Assembly: GCA_963678705.1 (NCBI GenBank)
Contig: OY783214.1
Coordinates: forward strand, 9,548,001 to 9,612,000
DNA length: 64,000 nucleotides
Direction: 5' to 3'
Source: Panorpa germanica
Taxonomy: Eukaryota > Arthropoda > Insecta > Mecoptera > Panorpidae
This document shows, in pieces, positions 11,481-24,900 of this stretch (the first letter of the stretch is position 1; each line of letters opens with the position of its first letter). The translations under genes were made by a program, and so were the position numbers. Below the pieces are notes generated by a model. That model saw only the letters and a program-made list of their open reading frames with translations, did not search any database and was not told the DNA's origin.

Positions 11481-11601
11481 CTAGAAAACAAAGAAAACTT
11501 TAAGGTATTACTGGGCGATCCTTTAAAATGTTCATTAACGGACAATCACTTAATAATTTTAACTTGACTTATATATTGTAAATAATAAAACAATAAATGC
11601 T

Positions 11602-12157
11602 GAAATGGGCTTGTGTCCTCATTTTTTAGTGATCGATTTTGTAATTGTTGATTGAAATTGATGTTAATAAATGTGTATTGGCGTGTCTATTTTATTAAAT
11701 ATCTAAATGTTGACGGAGATATAGCAATTAAAAATTTGAATTGTAGTTTTAGCACTAGAAATGGTCGGCCATATTTGTATGACGTGAAATGCATTTTAAC
11801 GTCAGTTATTTGTTGAGTAGGTCAGTGCTGTGATAATGTTTTGTAGCTGTTGGTAGTCAAAATAATCTAGTCAAGTCAAAGAGTAATAAGTTTTTGTTTT
11901 TATTTTATTTAACCCTGCTAAGGCAGACGTAATATTGGAATTTTGTTGTTCCTTGAAATAGCTGTAAATATGTATGTTGTCATATACATTTGGAATGTGT
12001 ACAACATTGAATCCCTTTAATAATTAAAGGACAAAATGACTTGACTGTTAATATCTCCTAACATATAAGGAGTTATTAAAAAATAATTGAACATTTGAGG
12101 TTCTAGTAATCAACTAATCAATATATAGTACACTTATATAGAAATTAATACTTACAC
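11602..12157 (-). mobile_element. TIR element, one end lost (partner of 45492-46119)
   Basis: Begins with the terminal repeat AATGGGCTTGTGTCCTC and matches the reverse complement of 45492-46119 over most of its length (for example GGCGTGTCTATTTTATTAAA, GACGTGAAATGCATTTTAAC, GTTGGTAGTCAAA, CCCTGCTAAG, GTGTACAACATTGAATCCCT). The far terminal repeat has decayed after ATAGAAATTAA. No transposase is encoded. Confidence 0.75.
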
Positions 12158-12943
12158 TTTTAGGAAATTAATAATAATTTGAGTATGTCATGTTTTTATA
12201 ATAAGTACTGTTAAATGTAAATCTATTTTGAAAATAGCTGGTATAACGACTTTTGGGTTAAAACCACCACTATTAAAAATAAGTATTAGATTTTATTTGT
12301 TCTATGAATTATTGTCAGGTATAAAAGCACAAAGTGATTGATGAATCGATCTCTTTTAAACTTGGATAGGAGTAGACACGATCTTAGCAACTATTGAATA
12401 CTGATATATAATTAAATAAATTTCTAATTCGTGTTAAACTTAATTTGTTTCATTCCCTAGTAACAGCAACATTATTGTAGAATATTTTAGTATTGCACAT
12501 TCTATTTAAATATTATAAGTAGGCTCAGTTTGAGATAAATAGTGCTTGTAGTACAAATTTAAGTTTTATAGTAGGTATGCTACATAAATATATATTAATA
12601 ATAAAAAAAAAAGGAGCAGTCAAATTTTTCCCTATTCTACTCCGTGTTTCGTTTCCAAATTCCTGGTTTGAAACTCTCTATCGGTATCACTTTACTTCCT
12701 TTCCAATTTCCTTATAATAAATTATACAAAATGGATTATTAATCCGAAACAGAATGTAATATATTAAAATATTATATCAATAAAAATTTAAAATATTACT
12801 TTAAAGGTAGTAAAACTATATCACAATAAATTTACAAAGTACCCCTTGATATTCAAACATAACGATGTAAATTGATATTTACATAAAGTGTAAATTCCGC
12901 TGTAACAATTTTCTAAGACATTTTTCTTGTGTGAATGTTTCAG

Positions 12944-13001
12944 ACGATAGATTCCAGTGAGCCTAAGCGCTTAAAGAAGGCGGAAACTGAAGCAGAAGCA
13001 G
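12944..13001 (+). other. plus-strand exon-like segment (TIDSSEPKRLKKAETEAEA)
   Basis: 58 nt between acceptor gtgaatgtttcag (AG ends 12943) and donor gtaagg (from 13002). Only one frame is open, reading TIDSSEPKRLKKAETEAEA, entering in phase 0 and leaving in phase 1. It is markedly GC-richer than the surrounding DNA. It lies antisense to dlg1, so it would belong to a nested gene. I do not recognise the peptide, and no neighbouring exon was found that joins it convincingly. It could be a relic of a transposed gene. Confidence 0.35.
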
Positions 13002-15334
13002 GTAAGGAGTAGCAGGTGCTAAAATACGGCAGTAATATGTCTGAGCTGAGAAGGTTTTCTCCACCCACTGAAGTGTATTTCACAATGTCAAATTGGGGGG
13101 AAAAATAACTCGAGCACACACTAATAAAATGGTATTTGTTATATACTACATTATTTACGTGACTAAAAACATCACGATAACAACTTAGATTCTGGATGAT
13201 CACACCGGTAACTTTAGATTACATTTCTATTTATTGTAACTTTTCTAAAGTTACTTTATTTGAAAATTATGCTCATAAAAATAATCATTGATAATTACAA
13301 GGCATAACAAAAAATTAAAAATATTATTACTAATATTAATATAGAGAATAATGAACGAAAACAATTTTATTAACACAAAAAATATTTCAAATAGAAATCA
13401 AATTGAATGACTATAATTGTGAAAGCTCCATAAAAGCTCGCTTTCAGCTAACATAGAAAAGAATGAATAGGGAAGCTTTACAAGGGCTAAGGGTACGTCG
13501 TATGGTGGATCTGTGGGATTTTAGATGGAGTGGCCGGGTTAAACGCAGGCCTATAATTCTTTGTAGCATCGCTACCACATAAAACAACATTCAGCTTATG
13601 GAATGAGAATATGACCAACGAAAGTTAAAAAGCTTAACTTTGTGCGTGAGGCAACTGAGGAGCTTTCATGATTATTAATATCTAGCTTCATACATTAAAC
13701 ATGGAAAATTCAAGTACATTTTCGATAACATACGAGTACATTTGAACTTTTACTTTGAATCTCTAACAAATTACTTTTAAATTTAAAAAATATTAGAAGT
13801 TGTAGAGAAATTGAGTAATGTACTTATATTATCCATTTCTACAAATATATCTTATGAATGATAAAAGGTTATCTATTGAGAAAATGCATTATTTTGATAA
13901 ATTTCCAGGCAATAACGGTAATTTTGAATTTATAAAGCATGAAGTCTTTATACGTATTATCCAACTAATAATTTTAAACGTTTAAAGGAGGAGCAATGAG
14001 TCGAATGTACAAGTATACTGTTTCTTTCAGATAACGTTTGCCTACCGCTATTTAAAAGGCTTATACCTTTTTCCCAAGAGAGCAATATTACCGTTTACTC
14101 ATCATTAATTGACAATATGACCACCCTCTACGCTGTAGGGAGAACAAAGCTACAAACCCCCTATAAAATATATCTAAGGGAGTAAAAGACCAATGCGTAG
14201 GCGAGTGGTGGTGGTGGCTGGATACCCAAATAGAATTCATACGATGTGTTTAATAAAACAAAACTTATGTAAAAGAAAAACATACCGAAAAAACATTGCG
14301 GTTTAAAGTGGGATGACATGCCACTGTCCTGTTTCAAAATCATGTCAAATAAAACTGAAACTCTTCTTCAAACGTAAGCAGAACTTCTATGGTAGAAGAA
14401 AAGAATTCGTAAAACACCACTCAATTTCTTAATAAAAATCATGATTATTTATCGATAACAAATATTACAATGGATTAAAAACTATTATTAAAATTAGTAA
14501 TTTGTAATGTGCTGTGTGATGGCAACACTGATAACCAAAACGTTGAATTGTGGGAAAGATGGTTCCTATCAGAATATATGCTAAACTATGAATGAATCGA
14601 ATGATTCGACTCCGACATCCGAAAGCGTACTACAGACTATGAATGTAAACTGTTTGTACGTTTGTACGTGCTAGTTTAAAAATTGAGGCCCTTTTACAGG
14701 TATCGGTTGCAAAGGTCCATAAAAGAGTCCCGTGAGCTCTAACTTTCGCTAGATACTTTACAAGTTCTCTAGCGCTTTAAAGAAAAATCGTCAAATGCTA
14801 CAGAAAATCTATGTGCAGCGTCTTCATCGGTACTAGACATAAATTCACAATCTGTTGAACAACAGCCATTTTACCTAATTTTTTAAGAGGTTCTGGCAGA
14901 AGTTTTGGCCTACGGAGAGTTCTGGCAATAGTGAATGTTTAATACATATTTATTGTCAACATTTCAGCTTTGCTATAACAATGTATATTTGGAGGCTCTG
15001 AGATCTTGGACTTATAGTAAATATGTATTACACGAATGACAAGGAGTACAGATAATAATAATAATACAAACAATAACAGTCTGTATAATGTCAAAATATA
15101 AAAAAGTGGTATAAATTTGCTGATAAGCTCAAATACAGCGCAAAATTTCTTTTATCAAAATATTTATTGCATTTATAATTAAATCAACCAGACCAATAGC
15201 TTTAACACTTAAAGAAATAAGCTAAATTTATTTGTATGTATAAAATAAATCTAACTTTATAAAATAAATACTGGTATTGGATTGGTTGTATTTGAAACAA
15301 TAAATATTGATCCAAAAATAGTAATTTTCTCATA

Positions 15335-15404
15335 AACCTTAAACAGATGATATAAAACTATTCCCTTTTCCCTTTTCAACCTTAAACAGATGATATAAAA
15401 CTAT
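15335..15404. repeat. 44-bp tandem duplication
   Basis: The word ACCTTAAACAGATGATATAA plus AACTAT occurs at 15336 and 15380, separated by TCCCTTTTCCCTTTTCA. Confidence 0.85.
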
Positions 15405-16146
15405 ACGATGTTTGTCTCATTTCAACAAAATAAAAAGTAATATAAAAACGTTGATGGATGTGCAATACTCTAATTAATCACATACATCTAACATAGCTTG
15501 AATTGTATTTGTACTGGTTACAATTTACAACATTGTATAACTTTTAAGTACAGTTGCTGTCAATTACTAAAAATATGACACATTTTGTAAAAAAAAAAAA
15601 AAAAGTTACTACAGTTTAAAAATACTTTGCGAAATGACTTTTTAATGGTATTAGTTACCAACAAGAAAAGTTTTATTATAAAAATATAAACCCGCGTCCT
15701 GCTGTAATAAAGAATTAACTTTTTTAATCGGATCATTTTTAGGATATGCTTTTGTAATTTAAGTTTTTTTTTTAAATACAGAGATTATTACATTTATAAT
15801 CTGTAATAATCGTCTGTAATTAACAAAAATGGTTTTTGTATTTAAAAGTATGAGTATCAAGCAGTTACCATACTAATTATATTAATTAAAATATTAATTA
15901 TCAATTTATCTAAAGGCTGATAGACACGTATTATCTGTTATTAGATTATACCCGTATTTAAGTTGATGTAAGTGCAAAAATTTGATTATAGTAATTTAAA
16001 AAGAAATTCAGTTGAACAGATATACTATTCGAAATCATGTAAAACATAAATTAGCAGGAATGGCAGAAAATTTGTGTGACTGTATTTATGGTATTTTTTC
16101 TAGCGTAATAATGAAATAAATCGATGGTCTGTACACAATTAACGTA

Positions 16147-16356
16147 CTATAAAAAAAATTGCAACGTAGCTGATGCAATTGTAACATGGAACAAAAACTC
16201 AAAACTTATTTGATTATATATACGAACTATTCTGTAATATACTGCCGGCGAAAGAGCCTTGAAGGAGATGACCAGGGGGGAAGGGGATCGTCCTTCACCG
16301 GGGATGACCTTGAAGTTCGGAAAGGCAACAGCGTTTGGAGGATAGACGCATAACAA
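16147..16356. other. GC-rich island open on both strands
   Basis: At 16240-16345 the base composition jumps to a GC-rich, G-run-bearing block. The plus strand reads TAGERALKEMTRGEGDRPSP... to a stop near 16341; the minus strand has two overlapping ORFs of 67-69 codons. I recognise neither. A transposon or captured gene fragment is most likely. Confidence 0.3.
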
Positions 16357-16465
16357 TAAAATAGTCTTGTGGTAATATAGACTGGTGGAATTGCATGCAA
16401 ATACATTATCTTAATTTCATAAATAGACAAAATTTACTGGTCGGACTAAATATCTTTACTTATAC

Positions 16466-16680
16466 ACTTATTCAAAAAAGATCCACAAACAATCTGTGAA
16501 CAATGTAACAGCCCGCTAACCCGTGTGTTCATCGCACACACAAAACTGTAATATTAAGAAATAGAGAAAGTCCGAAGAATTTAATCTCTATATTTTAAAT
16601 ACACATACTCGTATTTATATAATATAAATTATGTATTTCAAATGTTTATAAATGTAAATATTGTTTTTAGTGCAAATAAC
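16466..16680 (+). mobile_element. LINE 3' end, decayed copy B
   Basis: Reads ICEQCNSPLT from about 16491, the Cys-x2-Cys knuckle also present in copy C at 21611-21935. It then loses most of the C-terminus by deletion and rejoins the shared 3' UTR (ACTCGTATTTATA..ATAAATTATGTATT). Confidence 0.65.
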
Positions 16681-19600
16681 TATCGAAAGTTGATGCACTG
16701 AAATACATATTATTAAGAAGAAAAAAAGGAAATTATATTTATTAAATCTAACAAATTTAAAGTCTTCAGAAAGCTTTTATAGTTTTACCTAGTACACCTA
16801 GCAACAGTTTTACGATCACTGATACAAATCAATAAACATACAGATATATGCCTTATAGCAATTGGCTTGAATTACCCATTTCATATGATTAAATATAAAT
16901 CTCTCGCTTGGGATTCGATGGGGTTTTTTTTACAGAGTTTATATGTTCAGAGAAAAAAGTACGTGGTGTCAAATTCCTATCCAACCATAAAGAACCAGCA
17001 GTAAAAGCCTGTGTCACATGAAATAATGTATTAAATAAAAGATATATTTGTTCTCTAGTAACTCAATATGTTATTTATTTAAAAATGAGTCAAATCGAAA
17101 AACCCCAATAAAACAAAGTAATAGGATTTATTCTAAGAAAAAAAAAATGTTAATTTTATTATTTTGTATCGTTTGGTTTTATTTATTGTGAATGAAAAAT
17201 AACATGATTGGATTGCTTTGTTCTATAAAAGACAATAAGAAACTTTAGTTAACTTTAATATTGTGTATAATAATTACTAAGTTTGATAATTTTATACTAA
17301 GGTACCTGTTTACTCAAATAGACATTTTTTTTCTTTACATAACTGCTAATAAGTAAACAAATTATATGTTTCCAACGTATTACGATATTTCTAATGTATT
17401 CAAATGTTTGCGACTACCGGTCGGTAAACACACAATCGTTTGTAGACTAGAATGAACCCGCATACATGGTACATGAAACTAAGCTCTGAGACTTAAAAAG
17501 AATCCAAATCACATTTTAAAAAAGATATTAAATAATAGTAAGAAAAATAGTATTAAGTTATATGTTACCTCAGTTTAGACGTGTTGCACAACATTTTCCA
17601 ACAAATGGAGCACAAATGTTGAATGTTACACTGATGTGTACGACGCATAAAATATTAATCTTTACTAAAAGGACCTGCACAGCAAAATACAAGCTGGTAA
17701 TACTAAAATGTGTTATCCATATCTTTACTACCTCTGATTAAATATTAAAAATAAATTAATAATATTTTTAACATACCCTTAGATATTAAAACCACAATTA
17801 CCGGGTTACCGGAACTTCAAAATTTTGTTTTTACTTATATATGAACCGGAAAATGAATACCAAACTAATAACCATTTCCTGTTATACCTATTAATTATTA
17901 CCTAGAAATTGTTTTCCGCTCGCACTTCATAGTTAAAGTAGTAGAATTACCAGGCTTCGTCCGGAATTGTTGTCATAATTATAATAAAATAAATACTCTA
18001 TTAAAAACCTAAATTAAATAGCTCCTACACCATTATACATATACATATATTTAATATTAATTGAGCATTTAAAGTATTTATAATTGGGTGTTGAAGCTTC
18101 GCTGTACACGGTTTGTAAAACCACAAATGTTGTAATTACCTACTTTTATGGAATGTATTTCATTTTGTTATATACATTTCTATGTTCAATTAAAATACAA
18201 TTATATTATAAATAAAAATAAATATTAAGCAATTGAAAACAATGGACGAAAACAATTGTACAAAACATTATTTGGTATTACATTATTTAAAAAAAACAAT
18301 CTTTCAATTAAACCTTTAAAATGAGTTAGTAAACAAAAAATTAAATTTTAGAGTTTTATTTTATTGCATGGAATATTTTTTCAAAACTCGACAACTTTTT
18401 CAGAATGATACTTTTCAAACGTAGCTCATGCCAAATCGCAAATCGAAAACTGAACGATCGATATATAACTTTATCAATAATGACCTCTTGGCTAAGAGAT
18501 GCTGGAATATCATTTTCCATGTACGGTTTTGCCCAGCGCATTAAGCTTTTGTTCTGAAAGAGTACTGGGTAAATAATTTATCAGTGAGTTTATTTCTTTG
18601 CTCATAGGACCCTAAATTCGTGCATATTTTGCATAATGCGGCTGTGTAGAATACACTCTTATATGATATCAAAGCTGGTATCGTATAATTAACAAATACA
18701 ATCAAACACACATGTTACATGCGTTAACCAGTTCAGATCTTGCTAACTTAAACCGCTATTTTACCAAACAACTCTCTAGATTCCCATATTTCTTCATAAA
18801 CGCACCCTCTTAACCTTTCACCTGTCTTCTTATCAGTTGCTTTACTTCCACCTTTTCTCTATTACCTTCCTAACATACATAAGTGATAGAAGTACATACT
18901 GATAAAGTATAGTCGCGATAACAGATATACATATACACAACAATTTTTGTAAACGACCTGCTATAAAAACGTGATAGTACAGAGAATATGTATGTAACTG
19001 GTAAATAATAAAATATTTCAATGTTGCCATCGTTTCTATGTAAGGATAAAAAAGCCAGATATTTTTATGAATGTTTTTTTGTATATAACGGCACTCAATA
19101 AAGCTAACGGCTTAAGAGCGCGATACTATCATAATCAGTTCTATAAGTTCTGGTCCCGTTTTGCATAAGAACATATTTGCGATTTCTGACCCAAGTTCTA
19201 GTAAAAGCGTTTTTACTATTGACGTAGTAAAATTTTAAATATTTTCATTCATACAATAATATTAAAAATGCCAAGAACTTTTATATAAAACTATGTTTTC
19301 TATGTGTACTTTTCTGTGTTACTGTTATTTTTTATTGTTTGTTAAATTCCCGTTAAGTGCGTCACTTTTTTCATTAAGATCGTCCCTTCGTTGCTAGACC
19401 TATATACAGAACCATAGTTCTTTTTTGAAACGTTTTCTTTTGTCCTTAAATTTTATTTGTATAGTAAAAAAAAACTCACCAGCTGTCGCTCATATAGACA
19501 GCAATTATCACAATTTAAAAGAAAAACACTATTATAACTTATTTTTGATACTTTTATTAATTTTATAAGAATTGGAATATTGGTAACAAGTAGTTACTTC

Positions 19601-20329
19601 TAATTTATATTGAACAAAACAAAATTGTGTTATATATAAATTACCATTTATGTAAATGCACGGGTCATTGAAATATAAAAAGAAGTGTTGTTGAATGATG
19701 TACTAAACTATGCATTATCAAACAAATTTATTTTCTATGTTCATTATTATTAAGAAGAAATAAAAGAGAAACAGTTTCTTAGATCAGTACAAAAGACTAA
19801 TGTCAAAGACAGAATCTAGATTTCGTATAAATTATAGATGCAGATGTGCTTCACATTTATTATTACGAGAAAGATAAAAAGATATAGAATATAACTGAAA
19901 TAGATACATTCAGAAATATAAGCTGATATACAATAAGAAAATAGCTTACAAAATCTAATACACAAGATTGATACAAAATGCTATAATACTTCTTGACATA
20001 TATATTTAAAATATTTATATTGAAAATGGAGTCTTAGTTATAATACCCCAAAATCGATAGTTTGCTGAGTTCAATTCCAGTTATTTGTTGTTTCTATATG
20101 TATGAAAATAAAGCAAATAAAAAACTATATTTAAATAAATGTATTTCGTTTGCAAATGTAATAACTAATTTTTACTCAATTACAATCATTATATTTACAG
20201 AATAAAATCATGGATTATATCACGTTAAGGGTAATAAAGTCTGTGATGAATATAAAGGGTAGGAATATCCTCAACCCGCAACCCCATTGTTTAGTTTGCT
20301 TAAAGTAGATATTGGATTTCAAAAAGCGT

Positions 20330-20480
20330 ACGCGGAAATGTTTTATGCATGTATGGATATGTCTTAACTGGTTGGTTATGTAAATCACGATTACGTAGTG
20401 GATGGAAATCTAATGCAGCTCAGTTCGTAAAGCTCATTAGGGATGAGGGCATGCCTCTCGAATTCATTTATATCGAATTA
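20330..20480 (+). other. short open frame, unknown (LTGWLCKSRLRSGWK...)
   Basis: One plus-strand frame is open for about 60 codons from near 20302, with a GC-richer core encoding LTGWLCKSRLRSGWKSNAAQ and ending at TAG near 20489. The ATG-initiated part is 45 codons. No known motif; possibly a transposase scrap. Confidence 0.2.
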
Positions 20481-21610
20481 TTCTTATAGTAGACTGATAT
20501 GAAAAAATATGTATTCATAAAGGCTCTGTATTCTAAATGCTACGCAGCATCTATAGCAGATGTATTACAGTCTTTCAACCTTGTCTATAAATACATTAGC
20601 CAAAGGGCTATTAAACATTGAAAATGTTCTTAAAATTTGTTCTAAATTCTCTGAATAAAATAAACAAACATTTACCATGTGTGAGATTTTATTGTAAATG
20701 ATTTCGATTTATTGGTTTTGAAATTCGATGTTTACTTTAGAATAAAACATGAACATTATTGAGTATTTTCAACCATCACAGAACCAGTTAACTGTATTTT
20801 AAAGTTAACTAAACATCTCTCATTATCTACATGTTTTAGTGTTTGTGAAACGGTAAATATTTAGAATACCTCTGCTTCACTCTGCTGTAAATATACGCTA
20901 AACTGAATGTTTTGTAGTTGTAAATAGACAGACATAGGGTGTCTCATAAGTAAGATGATCATAAATATTTTTATCCTAATTTGTGGCCTAATTTCTAACT
21001 ATTTTAGCAACATATTAGTAAGGGTGCATTAACAACATTATTGCCACATATAACAATTTTTACAGTGTCGTTAACAGTGTAGTTTAGATATCAATAACTT
21101 AGGAAATCCAGCTACAGGAGAATTAGAAAAACAAAAAAGGTGACATTTCGTCTCCAGAAAACTTAAACGATTCAAAATAGATACTCCAGCAATTATAAAT
21201 TTTTAACATTGATTTATTACTTGTAATATTACAGGTTTATTGCTCTTCCATCCCATAGTTTGATTTATAGACAATATGTCAATATACGCATCGACATATG
21301 CAGAAAATTTAATAGGACAAGGCAAGAGAACCTCCTTGCATTTAGTAATGGTAATTTGAATGTCAATATACGCCGGTTGCTGTAGTCATAGTTATCACAC
21401 TGTTTTAACCGGATTTTATAGAGCGCAAATTAGTGGGAATATATCAATTATGTCCACTGTAAATTTGTCTTTAATTATATTCTACCCAGTGTAAACTTTG
21501 ATATACCGAACATCCCGTTTGCGTTTACTTAATAAATTTTAAAAAAGAGTTAAGCAAATGGAACGAAACCATTTCGAAAGCTTTCTTGATAAAAACTGTT
21601 CTAGACAATC

Positions 21611-21935
21611 TATGGATCAGGATCATTTCAAGGGCACCCCTGCACGGTTAAATTACAAGTTAAGAAAGGTTTAATATGTGAATTATGTAAAAGCCCACTA
21701 ACAGTAAAATATATTATTCTTCGATGCTCAAGGTACTCGTCGCACAGACAAGACTGTAATATGCCTGACGAATATAGGCAGATATTTGAAAGCAGGGAAA
21801 GTCTGAAAAACCTTATTGACTTGATAAATAAATCTAAATAAACCTCTTTATTTTAAGTACCCATACTCGTGTTTATAAATTGTAAATTATGTATTGTAAA
21901 TGTTGCACTCAAATAAATATTGTAAAGAAAAAAAA
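21611..21935 (+). mobile_element. LINE 3' end with ORF2 C-terminal Cys knuckle, best copy C
   Basis: From 21665 the frame reads KGLICELCKSPLTVKYIILR, continues CSRYSSHRQDCNMPDEYRQI and ends ...LIDLINKSK at the TAA at 21839-21841. The C-x2-C ... C spacing with SPLTVK.I.L is the C-terminal zinc-knuckle-like module of insect jockey/I-type LINE ORF2 proteins (the usual His is Tyr here). Just upstream, in another frame, IRIISRAPLHG echoes the RxGHTRLTH-type block of the same proteins, so a frameshift separates them. A 3' UTR and an A-rich tail follow to about 21935. All three copies in the window lie on the plus strand, antisense to dlg1. Confidence 0.8.
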
Positions 21936-24900
21936 TTAAGGACGGTATTTTCTCTGTTAAACATTAAAAAAAGAATATTTGTGAAATATTTGTAATATTA
22001 GAAATATAAGATTATTGTATTTAATTGAATCACCTTGAGCACCCTGTGTTATGCAGTATGTACGAGTACGAGCATAAGCAATTGGTTGTTGTTGGTAGCC
22101 TTCAAACTTTAGCGTTCTGATTGTCATTAATTTTGTTTCGGAATTTATTTGTAAACCAATAAACTATAGGAATGTATACACAAACTACGGCTTAACTTTA
22201 TTTTGCATAACATGCGGTTTTTTGTTTAACAGAGAGGTAAAAAACCTATTAGTTTATTCAAATAAATTCGAAAAGTACAAGCTATATTAACTCAGTGGAA
22301 AACCAGTACATAAATAACTGAATTTAATTGAAATAACTCTGCCCACACATTGTTAGAATAAAAAGTCTGAGAACTTAGGAAGATGATAACATTTTTTTAG
22401 TGGTGTAATATGATGATATTTTTAAAGTTTTATATTTTTTGTCTATTATCTAGTCATTACTCAAATATGCAGTTGTAATCGCGTGATTTATTGAACTATT
22501 TTTCTATGTTGTCCACTGCTTAGTCATAACTTAACGCCGACAGACTCATTTCCACGTTTATCAACGAGTTGTATTTGTATAATGATAATTTTTATGACTA
22601 ATGGTAATTTTTATAATTAGTATGTTCATACTCGTAATTAATACAGAAAACCTAATGTTTTTAAAATTAATTTTTAAATTATTAACTGATGTATCGATCA
22701 TTCAGTTCATTAGTAAGACAATTTGGACATTTGGGTTCAGTTATATGTAAAATAGTATCTTTTATCTGATCTTAAATGATTTTACCCAATATATAATATG
22801 TTGTAATTTATTTTACTGCTTTTTAAAAAATAAATGTACCCTTTTGCGCATTAGAAAATTATAAAACTGGTACAAATTTGTAAATCGATTGTCATTTTAG
22901 TACACTGTCTCCATCTATATCTAACTATATAACCATGAAGTAATGTTTCGCCTTTAGAAAACCATTACAATATTTTAAGCAGTCCTTTTAAGAATTAAAG
23001 GTTCTTATAATACATGTTCGGATCTGTGTGGTCGACAGTACACTTCATGTACGAGTGTTGCAGTAGAAAAGGTCATTTACATACAAATTACACTAGTGAA
23101 ATATATACCATTCCTTATTTAATCATTTATTTTATAACAATATAATGATTTTATGTATGTATGTAATAATCAAAATTAAATATTTTATTTAATATTTGTG
23201 TATGATTTATTTATAGCAATTATTAAAATCTAATTATAATTAAGTACATGTAATTAAAAGAACAAATGCTCTTAAACTGAGAAAATCTTTACAAATACCT
23301 ACATATTTTTAATTTGCGGTACAATTAGATACCACGCGCTACTTCGCTGGTAAAATTAAAAAGAATATCATTTCAGCAGCCAGTGCTAGAATGAACATTC
23401 TTTGTCTCTGGTATTATTGTTTGCTTTTTTTCATTACTTTTTTTTATGTCGACACTCGTTTCATATACGAGTAAAAACACATATGGAGAAAATTGCTATA
23501 GAATTTTATTTTTAATTTAACATTGACGTAAATTATGAGTATACGTGTGAAAATTTCTATTGTAATTTTGTATTTTCAGTTAATATTATGTCAGATAATC
23601 TAATTAACCGTATTTATAAACAAATGTATGGTTCGCAACTGTTACTAGAACATAACAGGTGCTCGTGAAATACTCCCCTAGTAATTCAATTATTTATTGA
23701 GATCGGAAAATATTTACCCTGACAAAATAGTAGAGACATTATGTGAAACGTTGAAAATGTCGTAATAATATTAAACTGCGAAATTGAAATTAGTTGCTGG
23801 CAGTTATAGCATTAAATTATTATGCCCTGAATTTCGTATTTTCCTATCGCATGTAGGTACTACATTTTTAATATAGCAACTTCATAAATTTTTACTCAAA
23901 TTAGAATGTGATGGAAAAAATTCATCAGACTGAATAACATTTTGTTAGAAAAATATTTTGTCTTGGAACCAAATTTAACTTCTTTATTTTAAGCAGGATC
24001 GTTACAGCATAAAGACATCTTTAAATAAATCTTTTAGTATGTATCTTATCAGAATTGTAATTCAACTAATCGGGGATTCAAAAGGTTTAAAAGGTGAACT
24101 TATCTAAAATGAAAAACAAGAGATAAAATAAAGAATAAATCCCAAGTGAATTCGTGAATCAATAAGCTAATACGAAGAAGCACAAATTTAAATAAAAATC
24201 TGGAACCCATAAGATATGCAAATTAATCCCCATTAGTTTATAAGTGAGTTTTTATTGATATATTTTTTCTTTATTGACTTTATAAAAATTTCGTTTTTAA
24301 ATACAAGTGAAAGTCGTTGCCCTAATACCAGTGCCAGATTTAAGAGATTCAGAGAGTGCGTAAGTTCCTTTTTAACAAAGCTGTTCATCTGGTCCGGCTC
24401 TCATCTTACGTTCTCCTCTTTACTGTCAAAATTACATAAATCTTATATTCATTATTTAATTTCAGATTCCTTGGGGACAAAGGTTAGTTATTCCAATGCC
24501 AATACACAAAACGTAAATATTACATGAAATAATAACAATGTTTTATATAAAGACTAATATAACTAATTTAATATATTTTAGATTTAATTAAATATTGCTT
24601 GTAGTGAGATACTCATTTTCCTGTATTGTTCCCAGTTTAGCTTCAAACAACGCTTAATCTGTTTACAAATCAATTAAGGAAACCTAATATCCAGCTGTTG
24701 TGTTTTGTTCGAGAATAATCCTCTCATTTTCCATCCTTTAATAAGTACTCAACGTTTTAGTACTGGTGTAATGTAGTTCCTTACAAAATCTCTTGGTCCT
24801 TCGATACGGATATCTTATACGTTCACATTCTCTATAAGCGCAAGTATTTTCGTTATATACTTTTCCAAAATACAAAACTTCTAAGCCTTTTTGTGATTTA

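Noticed and set aside
19476..19510. Minus-strand donor GACAGCTG / gtgagt with a nearby ATG
   Set aside because: Coding part would be 14 nt in phase 2, incompatible with dlg1, and no acceptor was found.
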